From the NCBI GenBank assembly GCA_963575745.1, contig CAUYUJ010006324.1:1-55000 (forward strand): a stretch of 55,000 bases of DNA, in the 5' to 3' direction. Below the pieces are notes generated by a model that was not told the DNA's origin, did not search any database, and worked only from the letters and a program-made list of their open reading frames with translations. Below are positions 8,901-15,990 of the stretch, one piece after another; the first letter of the stretch is position 1, and each line of letters begins with the position of its first letter. The position numbers and the translations under genes were made by a program. The DNA is from Prorocentrum cordatum. Its lineage: Eukaryota > Sar > Dinophyceae > Prorocentrales > Prorocentraceae.

Positions 8901-10325
8901 GGAGGTCGTCGCGCTGATCGCGCTGGAGCTGCTGCTGACCGGCTTCTGGGCGATGGCGGCTTGGACGATCATCACCTTCCGCTGCTACCTGCGCCCCAGC
9001 GAGCTGCAGCGGGTCACCGCCGAGATGCTCGTGCCGCCTGTGCCAGGGACCCGCGTGGCAAATTGGGCGATCGTGCTGCGCCCAAGCGAGGAGGAGATCA
9101 GCAGCAAGACAAGAGAGTTCGACGAGACCGTGGTGTTCGATCAGCCGCTGTTCCGTTTCCTCGTGCCCGTGCTCGCCTACCTCAAAAGGGAGACGCCGGC
9201 CGGGGAGCCGCTGTTCGCCTTCCGGCACGCCGACCTGGTGGTCCAGTTTCGGGAAGCGGCAGGACGCGCAGGGGCCCAGGCTCTGGGCCCGGAGCTGTAC
9301 ATGCTGAGGCACAGCGGGCCCAGCCACGACCGAGCGTCCCAGCTGCGGACGCTGCAGGAGATCAAGCTGAGAGGTCGTTGGCATTGCGACTCCAGCGTGA
9401 GGCGTTACCAGAAGGAGGGGCGCGGGGGCGAGCAGCTGCAGCGGCTGTCCCCAGGCGTCCGCGCGAGGGCGGTCGAGGCGGCGACACAGCTGCCGACTTG
9501 CCTCGCGAGGCCTTCGCTCGCGCCTTGGCCAGCCGGGGTGCCCGCCTGGTCCAGCCGCAGGTCTTTCTAGAGCTGTTCAGCGGGCATGGCGGGCTCTCGC
9601 GGGCGCTGCGTGAGAGGGGCTTCGCCGTGCTCGAGTGGGATATCTGCCGTGGGCCAGCCTGGGACCTTTCGGCAAGGAGGGCCCAGAAGCTCGTGAGAGG
9701 CTGGCTCTTGGCCGGACAGGTCTGGGGAGTGTTCATGGGGACGCCGTGCCAGACGTGGACGAGGGCCAGGGACACGGGGCCGCTGCGAGAGCTAGGTCAA
9801 GCTGGACCACAGCTCCCGTCGCGGCTCCGCTCTGACCAGCATCTGATGGGGCTCCCTGAGGTCACTCATCCTGCCGATGTGCAGGCCATTCGAATTGGTA
9901 ATGTTCTTGCCGGTTTCTGTTGCAGTATTTTCGAGCTGATGCACCTGCTCCAGCGCCCGGTGGCGCTGGAGAACCCTGCACGTTCGCGTCTCTGGCTGCT
10001 GCCTCGTCTCAAAAAAGCCGCCGCATGGAGTACGAGCCACTTCGTGTATACTGACATGCGCCAATGGGGGACACCCTGGAAGAAGCCCACCAGAATTTTA
10101 GGGGACCGCGTGTCTCTGCATTCTGTTGCCCGTGAATGTCATGGCAAGCTGTGCTCTCGCACAGCGAAGAAGCACACATCAATCCATGGCCTCGCACAAG
10201 GAGGCGGCTTTAAGACAAAAGCCGCTCAGCAGTACCCTCCAGCTTTGTGCAAGGCCCTTGCTCGTTGCCTCGATCACGCTCATGGCAGTTCTAAGACAAT
10301 TGCATTGACCAGTCTTTTCGTTTGA
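5937..10325 (+). CDS. DIRS-A ORF3: reverse transcriptase-RNase H, with a C5-methyltransferase-like domain at the far end
   Basis: A frame of 1,462 codons opening at overlapping ATGs (5,937 and 5,940) on the ORF2 stop. Reverse transcriptase occupies about residues 235-450: a fingers motif (RLVIDCRGSN), motif A with Asp292 (VDIADAFYNM), motif B (PMGWTHALDF) and motif C as YVDN (residues 391-394), where most retroelements have YxDD. RNase H follows at about 545-750 with Asp547 (YASDAS), Glu in LEGRAL, Asp in LCDNMG and WIPSERN-x2-D-x3-SR. The stretch between about 8,200 and 9,540 is probably only incidentally open, because the recombinase is encoded there in the +1 frame. From residue ~1,205 the frame carries a methyltransferase-like domain, listed separately. 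How that domain is reached (frameshift, internal start or splicing) cannot be seen. Confidence 0.85.
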   Translation: MMLGPPPGLPRPGGDAEEVGGRGDDRMQRSLLPLPAPDWCLAAAAAGGGGGRAARRRRANRALQGELVTELVVALNQLDAGSDDPPRRAGQEPNRMQQLCLEHLAESCAAMGSIPPDLSTEVALQELQVGAGYSDGEPVTVAPFAHDLVSLPAVGGTPVPLSQLLGDDGPDIVRRFITSKVLPIQSAEIFKKEAGFARPYLDPVLRQPAAYLAFVERMRDGGMLEFRIDEGDFEEVGLFTVWKKDGRQRLVIDCRGSNFRFGEPDKTSLASGGSFSSIELAPGEVLWTAGVDIADAFYNMGLPPELRHLFALPRLRAAQLGVRELGGRPVPGRAWVRPCLAVLPMGWTHALDFCQRVHRNILLQKGGFESVPEVVDGMPTPPIQDGAYTAYVDNFISFGVNPGRPAALLRSAQEALSGAGLPLHDPDLPASVSEQLGWVFDGERGAVRPKSRRAWRPRLGIQGLLARGHASGRQVGKIAGHFAFIAMSRRPLLAVFSSVYAFSRKYFDRVMKLPPSVRRELRWAASLIPLAWADLRATWSPRIYASDASEEGRGVCQKEADLGAIRGAGRYGERWRFRRPAASRPRDCLFEQSDPPTADTAKSEPIAEIVVSPGVEPVVSTGVAVEDPESNLWKVPEVEEELYGGRWQVVSSGGRARAEKIIVLEGRALVHSLRHALRDSKSFGKRILFLCDNMGLVCAMEKGRSSAGGVLRVARQWAAWCLAGAVQASVRWIPSERNVADAPSRRHIPLGVWLDGAAADSAEGFKQWAVRDAGHSSQLADCRSAGLELAELAVREPAVGALRGARRPARPAARWPACRAAPVSEGAAPECCRSPVAPGAAGAATTRGPEPQDGASCEARAGSYCCCSSGGAPKPWIAAAAGLGDSEDRGPVRRPVAGHPPHVASAATGGLPAGGAERRRDGLSGRQLDGPGVLFRGARAEGHQGASGGEVFPAAVREVGRALPSALGAGLEGLEAARPWACSAAAAMGGRRADRAGAAADRLLGDGGLDDHHLPLLPAPQRAAAGHRRDARAACARDPRGKLGDRAAPKRGGDQQQDKRVRRDRGVRSAAVPFPRARARLPQKGDAGRGAAVRLPARRPGGPVSGSGRTRRGPGSGPGAVHAEAQRAQPRPSVPAADAAGDQAERSLALRLQREALPEGGARGRAAAAAVPRRPREGGRGGDTAADLPREAFARALASRGARLVQPQVFLELFSGHGGLSRALRERGFAVLEWDICRGPAWDLSARRAQKLVRGWLLAGQVWGVFMGTPCQTWTRARDTGPLRELGQAGPQLPSRLRSDQHLMGLPEVTHPADVQAIRIGNVLAGFCCSIFELMHLLQRPVALENPARSRLWLLPRLKKAAAWSTSHFVYTDMRQWGTPWKKPTRILGDRVSLHSVARECHGKLCSRTAKKHTSIHGLAQGGGFKTKAAQQYPPALCKALARCLDHAHGSSKTIALTSLFV
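8494..9570 (+). CDS. DIRS-A ORF4: tyrosine recombinase (integrase)
   Basis: A 358-residue recombinase in the +1 frame relative to ORF3, from the ATG in AAGATGGCGCGAGC. It would insert the circular DNA copy into the genome. An N-terminal helical core-binding region (TPKTVAQYDGLW, about residue 34) precedes the catalytic domain: box I Arg167 in CYLRPSEL, the LRHSGPSHD block with Arg272, RGRW at 293-296 (Trp in the usual His/Trp site) and the nucleophile Tyr305 in SVRRYQK. These are the expected landmarks, so the enzyme looks intact. DIRS-B has the same ORF in the same relative frame, opening MAKERAR where this one opens MARAARR. It overlaps ORF3 throughout. Confidence 0.85.
   Translation: MARAARRGQGATAAARRAALRSHGSLLQRASVTPKTVAQYDGLWQDILRMWLRLRPAGSLQAEPNDDEMDLVVASWMDQEYSFGELAQRGTKGLAAVKYFRPQFAKSGGLSLPRSAQALKGWKRLAPGRARLPLPWEVVALIALELLLTGFWAMAAWTIITFRCYLRPSELQRVTAEMLVPPVPGTRVANWAIVLRPSEEEISSKTREFDETVVFDQPLFRFLVPVLAYLKRETPAGEPLFAFRHADLVVQFREAAGRAGAQALGPELYMLRHSGPSHDRASQLRTLQEIKLRGRWHCDSSVRRYQKEGRGGEQLQRLSPGVRARAVEAATQLPTCLARPSLAPWPAGVPAWSSRRSF
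9561..10325 (+). other. DIRS-A cytosine-C5-methyltransferase-like domain
   Basis: A domain of about 250 residues at the end of ORF3. It has the three best-known landmarks of C5 DNA methyltransferases: a SAM-binding motif I (FLELFSGHGGLS, 9,564 on), a motif IV Pro-Cys-Gln (GTPCQTW, Cys codon at 9,747) and a motif VI ENP (9,969-9,977). Further on are QWGTPWKKPTR, an H-x3-GLAQGG block and a QYPPALC ending. All three blocks recur in DIRS-B. It lacks a DPPY motif, so it is not the adenine-methylase-like domain usually described in DIRS1 elements. It may methylate element DNA or protect the circular intermediate, but that is inference. Its target-recognition region looks short. Confidence 0.75.
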
Positions 10326-10378
10326 CGGTGAATAATTCAGCTTTGTATAGAGATGACCAAGGAATGTTTGGCAGTTTT

Positions 10379-10544
10379 GCGTATGTTTGCACCCTCGACT
10401 CAGTGTTTGTGCAGCTGGTCGTCGGCCACGCCTCCGCCCGCTGTCCAATCATCTTTGCCGGTGCACCTTCCTTGAAGCTTGCTCGGGCGCGCGGCGCCCC
10501 GATAAAAGGCGTCCTCTGGCCTCGGCAGCGGCGGCGGGAGGCAT
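10379..10544 (+). repeat. DIRS-A terminal repeat B1
   Basis: A 166 bp sequence starting GCGTATGTTTG. It matches B2 at 10,685-10,850 with one difference seen (C/T at about 10,390). It abuts A2 directly, and the junction GGCATGCC is a perfect palindrome. The word GATAAAAGG inside it resembles an AT-rich promoter element, but this is not diagnostic. Confidence 0.92.
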
Positions 10545-10664
10545 GCCCACTACTTCGTTGTAGATTGCCAGACGTCACAGCAGGAGAGGCCGCATGTCAG
10601 GGCCATGGATCTGTGCGGCATTCCTTTGCCATTCCATGGCCATTTGAGGTCTCTTTGTTGCGCT
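10544..10664 (+). repeat. DIRS-A terminal repeat A2
   Basis: A second copy of the 121 bp left-end sequence, offset 6,572 bp from A1. It is followed by a 20-base pyrimidine-rich spacer (10,665-10,684) before B2. A similar spacer follows A2 in DIRS-B. Confidence 0.92.
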
Positions 10665-10684
10665 CCCAGCCCTCCCTCCCTCGC

Positions 10685-10850
10685 GCGTATGTTTGTACCC
10701 TCGACTCAGTGTTTGTGCAGCTGGTCGTCGGCCACGCCTCCGCCCGCTGTCCAATCATCTTTGCCGGTGCACCTTCCTTGAAGCTTGCTCGGGCGCGCGG
10801 CGCCCCGATAAAAGGCGTCCTCTGGCCTCGGCAGCGGCGGCGGGAGGCAT
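10685..10850 (+). repeat. DIRS-A terminal repeat B2 (right end)
   Basis: The right end of DIRS-A, matching B1 at an offset of 306 bp. It ends GGGAGGCAT and runs straight into CCTCCTCC microsatellite DNA. Confidence 0.92.
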
Positions 10851-10882
10851 CCTCCTCCTCCTCCTCCTCCTCCTCCTCCTCG

Positions 10883-10918
<36 letters not shown>

Positions 10919-11013
10919 CTCTCCTCCTTCCCATCCCCCTCCTTCTCCTCATCCTCCTCCTCATCCTCCTTCTGTTCCTCCTCCTCCTCCTCCTCCTCCT
11001 CATCCTCCCCCTT
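10851..11013. repeat. CCT and ATC trinucleotide microsatellites
   Basis: CCT repeats to about 10,880, ATC repeats to about 10,916, then interrupted TCC repeats. They continue the simple-sequence DNA that flanks the left end of DIRS-A. Confidence 0.9.
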
Positions 11014-11897
11014 TTTAAGCGAGCGACGCAATGGGTCTTCTGCGCCGACATTGGCGCGCAAACTGCCCGCGCAAGGTCGCGCGTAAGCGCCCTCGCGTCC
11101 AATGTGGCGTGCCGCGCTGGCGGCCCGCGTAAGCCGGCGCGTCAGGTCGCTACGCCATCTCGCGTCATACCCATTCTTGATTATCGCTCAACTCGGATCT
11201 CCTGTCTTGACTGGGCGGTCTGTTTCAAATGTTGCAGTGCGGTCGGCGTGGGTGGATTCACCGACGGAGGCCAACCGAAGTCTGTAAGAACAGGGCGATC
11301 TCGTTTACCAGCCTGGCACGGGAGGTTGCAGAGGCAAAGATCGCTGGCGCTGGTGGCGGAAGTGGCAGCCGAGCGCCACCACGACGTGGTCCCCCTCCTG
11401 CAGCCTCTGTCGATTCTGGCTCCACCATCACCTCGTATTTCCTCGCTCTCCCTCTGCTGGCTGCGCCAACCCCCAGCTGGATGTACTCAGGCACGGCTTG
11501 CTCAGGTAGCCATGCCCTTGCTGAAGTTACAGGCGCGTGCGTGCGCCACCTGGCCTGCGCAAGAAAAGGCAACGATCGAGGGCCACAAATTTCCTTCGGA
11601 TCGGTGCTGCGCAAAGTCTCCGTTCGTGTCACGGGTAGCGTGAGCCTCTGTCAGGCCAAGCACGCGGACGTGGCAAGCTGATTCTGGTGGCAGAGTCTCT
11701 CGTTGGCTGTGTGTTGCTAGCTATAAGACGGTGTGGCTGTGCTCGGAGTTTGGGCTCCCACGGCATGTGCTACATGAACGGACGAGGTCGGCAAGGCCAA
11801 CCCGACCCATCAGGGGCGACACCATTTTGAAACATCGTCTCGGTCTCGCATAGGCCACTTACCAAGAACATCGCGGAGGGAACGAGAGTCTTTTCAG
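11014..11897. other. Unassigned sequence between DIRS-A and a coiled-coil exon
   Basis: No gene recognised. Frames of about 120-150 codons are open on both strands (for example 11,229-11,681 plus and 11,258-11,632 minus), but none shows a domain or repeats elsewhere. The last bases (CTTTTCAG) look like a 3' splice site for the next feature, so part of this stretch may be intron. Confidence 0.4.
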
Positions 11898-12200
11898 GAC
11901 CCAAGTGCATGTGAAGTTGATGCTGTCGGTCGTGCTCGCAAAGCCCTCAATGCACTCAACCTGCTCGGACTTGGAGATGATAGTGAGCTACTTCTCGCTG
12001 CGAAGCGTGAGCAGCCAAGTTGCGAGGGGCAGGAGCAGACATCCCGGGCACCAGATGATCTTATGCAGAGGGCGCTCGGTCGACAGGCTACGAAAACTAC
12101 AGAAGTCACCGGCCTCCAGACACAAGTGGACAATTTGCAGGTCGAACTTGTCACCCAGACGAGTGAGCCCACTACGGCGAAGGCGGAGTTTGAGGCCTGA
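11898..12200 (+). CDS. Terminal exon fragment, coiled-coil protein of unknown function
   Basis: About 100 codons open from a splice-acceptor-like TTTTCAG|G to a TGA at 12,198. The composition is that of a soluble helical protein: ALNALNLLGLGDDSELLLAA, then a Gln/Glu/Thr-rich heptad-like stretch (TGLQTQVDNLQVELVTQ), ending AKAEFEA. It has no Met at its start, so it would be the last exon of a longer product. Zinc-finger ORF1 proteins of LINE elements (as at 34.5-36.0 kb) contain similar coiled coils, so it may be a LINE ORF1 remnant. The stop abuts the first unit of the following satellite. Confidence 0.4.
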   Translation, partial: DPSACEVDAVGRARKALNALNLLGLGDDSELLLAAKREQPSCEGQEQTSRAPDDLMQRALGRQATKTTEVTGLQTQVDNLQVELVTQTSEPTTAKAEFEA

Positions 12201-13349
12201 CTAAATGCCCGCGCAGTTGGGATCAGGCTGGGCCCAGCTACATCCAGATTTAACTAAAACGCCAGGCCTAACTAAAAACTGCCTAACAAACACAGGCCGA
12301 ACTTAATGCTCGCGCAGCTAAAATCGGACCCGGGCCGAATTAAAGCACCAGGCTGGACTCAAATACGCCGAACTACGATTGGCCCACTTGAATGCTCGCG
12401 CAGCTGGAATCAGGGTCAGTCCAGCTACAACCAGACCCAACTAAAGCACCAGGTCTAATTAAACAGGACTAACTAAGTGCGCGTGCAGCTGGAATCAGGC
12501 TAGGTCCAGCTACATCCAGGCCTGAGTAAAGCACCAGGCCTTAGCCTTACTACAGCACCAGGCCGAACTAAAAGAGGTCGAACTGTGACAGGGCTAAACA
12601 ATTGTTCGCGCAGCTGGAATATGGCCAGGTCCAGTTACATCCAGGCCGAAATAAGCACCAGGCCTTACTACAATAGGCCTTACGAAATGCTCGCGCAGTT
12701 GGAATCAGGCCAGGTCCAGCTACATCCAGGCCTGACTAAAGCACCAGGCCTTAGCCTTACTACAGCACCCGGCCGAACTAAAAGAGGCCGAACTATAACA
12801 GGGCTAACCAAATGTTCGCGCAGCTGGAATATGGCCAGGTCCAGTTACATCCAGGCCGAAATAAGCACCAGGCCTTACTACAATAGGCCTTACGAAATGC
12901 TCGCACAGTTGGAATCAGGCCAAGCCCATCTACAACCAGACCTGACTAAAGCAGGCCTGGCTAAAATATGCATAACTAGAATCGGCCGAATTAGATGCAC
13001 GCGCAGCTGTGATCTGGACAGGTCCAGCTACGACCAGGCCTGACTAAAGCACCAGGCCGAATAAACCTTGGACTCACTAAATGCTCGCGCAGCTGAAACC
13101 AGGCCAGGCCCAGCTACCACCAGGCCTAAATAAAGAATCGGGCCTACTTAATGAATGGGCCTAACGAACTGCCCACGCTGCTGGAATCTGGCCAGGTCCA
13201 GCTATTACCACGCCTAACTAAAGCACCAAGCCGAACCAATGAGGGCCTAACTAAACCAGGCCTAGCATGACGCTCGCGCAGCTGGAATCAGGCCAGGCCC
13301 AGCAGCAACCAGGCTTAACTAAAGCACCAGGCCGAATTGAAACATGCCG
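12201..13349. repeat. CAGCTGGAATCAGGCCAGG satellite, block 1
   Basis: A degenerate tandem satellite with units of roughly 85-115 bp. Each contains GCTCGCGCAGCTGGAATCAG, CCAGCTACA-CCAGGCC and AACTAAAGCACCAGGCC words, rich in the palindromes CAGCTG and AGGCCT. The short open frames in it are by-products of the repeat. Confidence 0.9.
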
Positions 13350-14800
13350 AACTATCGAAGACGCCTACAGCGAATCACCGCCGCCTCCTGCTTTTTTGGA
13401 AGCGCCTATGTGGCCGAACGTTGAGGCCAGACCTGCCAAACTATCGGACCATGTGTTCCCCGAATCGGTTTGGAAAGCCTTCGGGGACCACGTGGGCATC
13501 TTGAAGGTCATCTTGGCCGCCTGGAGGCCATTTTGACCCTTTCAGGCCTTCTTGGAGGACGTCTTGGAGGGCTCTTGGGCCGTCTTGGAGGCCATCTTGA
13601 GCGTCTTGGAGGCCTCTTGGGCCGTCTTGGGGGCCTCTTGGGGCCGTGTCTTGGGCATCTTGGGCGATCTTTGGGTGCACTTGGGCCATCTCGGGCCGTC
13701 GAAAGGCCGAAACGAAGCAAATGCCAAAATCCTTCAAAAACTCATCGGAAATCAATGATTTGGGCATTTCCGGGCCTTCCTGGAGGCCCTCTTGGAGGCC
13801 TCTTGGGCCGTCTTGGGCAATCTTAGTGCCATGTTCGGCCGTCTTGGTGGGCTCTTGGTCCGTCTGACGCCGTCGGAAGCCGTTTGGGTGGCCTCTCTGA
13901 GCCGATTTGGGGCCCTCTCGGGGCGCTCCAGGGCCGTCTTGGAGGCCATCTTGGGCGTCTTCGAGGCCTCCTGGGCCGTTTTGGGGCCCTCTTGGGGCTG
14001 TCTTGGGGGCCTCTTGGGCCTTTCTGGGGCCATCTTGGAGGCCTCTTGGGCGATCTTTGGGCGATCTTTGGCGGCTCTTGGGCCGTATCGGGCCGTCGGA
14101 AGGCCGAAACGAAGCAAATGCCAAAATCCTTGAAGCAGAAACATAAGTGTTTTTGGCCTTGTCTGGCCTTCCTGGAGGCCCTCTTGGAGGCCTCTTGGGC
14201 CGTCTTGGGTCAGCTTCGAGCCAACTTCGGCCATCTTGGTGGGCTCCTGGCCCGTCTGACGCCGTCGGAAGCCGTTTGTGGGGCCTTTCTGGGCCGACTT
14301 GGGCCCTCTTGGGGCGCTCCAGGGCCGTCTTAGAGGCCATCTTGGGCGTCTTCGAGGCCTCTTGGGTCGTCTTTGTGCCCTTGAGGCCGTCTTGGGTGCC
14401 TCTTGGGCAGTCCTGAGGCCATCTTGGAGGCCTCTTGGGCGCTGTGGGGGCGATCTTGGGGGCCTCTTGGGCCGTCTTGAGTCGTCTGAAAGCCGAGAAG
14501 AAGCGAATCCCAAAATCCTTCAAACACCTCTTGGGCCGTCTTGGACTCTCTTGGGCCGTCTTGGAGGCCGTCTTGGACCATCTTGGAGGCCATCTTGGAC
14601 CAACGTGGCCATCTTGGCGCCATCTTGAGCCGTCTTGGAGGACAAACTGTGCAATTGAGGTCCTTTCCGGGTGGCCGGCGGGACGGGCCGAAGCCCCAGG
14701 GGGAGTTCTTTCGGAAAAAGAACCAAAACCAAAACGGAGAGGATTCGGCACGCCAGGCACCCTTGTGATGAATCGACAGGGGGCGGCGGATCGAGTGGCC
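13350..14800. repeat. CTTGG/GGCC higher-order repeat unit, copy 3
   Basis: A further copy of the unit at 231-2,004, with the same head block (about 13,353-13,500), minisatellite body and tail (about 14,670-14,790). It begins abruptly inside a satellite unit at about 13,350, so it was inserted into or recombined with the satellite. Internal order is conserved but individual repeats differ. Confidence 0.85.
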
Positions 14801-15360
14801 TTCGGCCCATCCCGCCACTGTGCCTGGGTTGTTCATTTGGGTATCGCTGGAGGCCTCCCTAGGGCCTCTTGGCGGCAGTTTTGAGGCCTTTTGGGGGCCG
14901 TTTGGAGGCCTCTTGGGGACCTTCGGGCATCCAGGGGGCTTCTCGGTGCGGAAAGCTCGAATTGTCGGTTCGCGCTCCCCCTCTGGGGCCCCTTTCGGGG
15001 CCGTCTAGGGGCCCTCTTGGGTGATATTGGGTGTTTCTTGGGCCGTTTTGGGACCCTCCCAGACCGTCTTGGGCTGTCTTGGGTCGGTCTCGGGGGCCCT
15101 TTTGCGCTTGGGGCGCCGGGGTGCCCGAAAACGTGAAAGCGCGAAGCGCAACGAAGAACATGAAGAACATCAGTGATTGTTGCCTCTTCGGGCCCTCTTG
15201 GGGCCCTCTTGGAGCGCTCCTGGCGCTTCTTTGGGCTTCTTGGGCCGTCTTGGGACCATCTTGGGCGTCTTGGAGCGCGCTTGGGGTCTCTCGGAGGCCT
15301 CTTGGACCCTCTCGGGCGCTTCTCGGGCCCCTCTGGGCCCGTCTTGGGGCCCCTTGACAC
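14801..15360. repeat. Divergent CTTGG/GGCC minisatellite
   Basis: This continues the 10-11 bp CTTGG/GGCC theme with more TCGGGGCC and CTCTTGG variants. It contains a short non-repetitive island at about 15,115-15,175. Open frames on both strands are low-complexity. Confidence 0.7.
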
Positions 15361-15800
15361 TTGGAAAAGTCACGCGAGGCAGACCGGGGGGCGCGCGGGA
15401 ACGCGTTGGAAGTTTGAGAATCTGAGGCCCTGGCCCTTGCAATATCAGGAGGGAAAGAAACACACAGACACAATGAATCGTCGACTCCCACGAAGAGATG
15501 GGAAGATATGGGAAATGGGGGGGGGGAAGGCGAACACCCAGAACGTATGGGAAACTATGGGGAACCCTGGGATTTGTGTGCGTTTACTTGCGTGCCCCTG
15601 GGCTCCTGTACAAGACTGGAGCCCCCCAGTCCTGAGTGCAGAGAGCAGAGAGCACGCGGGAGCCTGGCCGGGGGTGGCTCCACTGCGCACCTCGAGGCGC
15701 GGCGGCGGGAGTGCTCGCGCAGCTGGGATCAGGCCAGGCCCAGTTTCAGCGAGGCCCCAACTGAAGGCACCAGGCCTCCTGAAGATGAGCCGAATTTGGA
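15361..15800. other. Unassigned sequence
   Basis: No gene recognised. It contains purine-rich runs (about 15,490-15,560) and turns into CAGCTGGGATCAGGCCAGG satellite words from about 15,715. Confidence 0.45.
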
Positions 15801-15802
15801 TC

Positions 15803-15990
15803 GGCCCAGCGAACACCAACTCCAGGATCGGCGGTGTGCCTCCACCGAGGGAAGACGATCCCGATCTCGGTGATGGTGGTAATATTCTGGCTTCCAAGGT
15901 GGCCGAAATATTGCCACCAACACCGAAATCTAGGATCATTTTTTCCATGTGGAGACAATCCCCTGTGCTGGTGTTGGGGCCAATTTCCAG
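15803..15990. repeat. Foldback (palindromic) insertion in the satellite
   Basis: About 185 bp with nested complementary words: GGTGGTAATATTCTGG pairs with CCGAAATATTGCCACC near the centre, and AACACCAAC pairs with GGTGTTGG at the edges. Satellite words lie on both sides. It resembles a small foldback element, with no coding capacity. Confidence 0.5.

Larger units (their letters stand above)
3972..10850 (+). mobile_element. DIRS-A: tyrosine-recombinase retroelement with split direct repeats
   Basis: A complete-looking 6.9 kb element. Its left end (A1, 3,972-4,092) is repeated at 10,544-10,664 (A2), and A2 is flanked by two copies of a 166 bp sequence, B1 (10,379-10,544) and B2 (10,685-10,850). 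The order A1-ORFs-B1-A2-B2 is the split-direct-repeat plan known from PAT/Ngaro-type members of the DIRS order. Inside are a small membrane ORF, a Gag-like ORF, reverse transcriptase-RNase H, a tyrosine recombinase with its catalytic Arg and Tyr, and a C5-methyltransferase-like domain. There is no integrase, no classical LTR and no target duplication, as expected for recombinase-mediated insertion. No frame is broken, so it may be recent or active. Confidence 0.9.
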
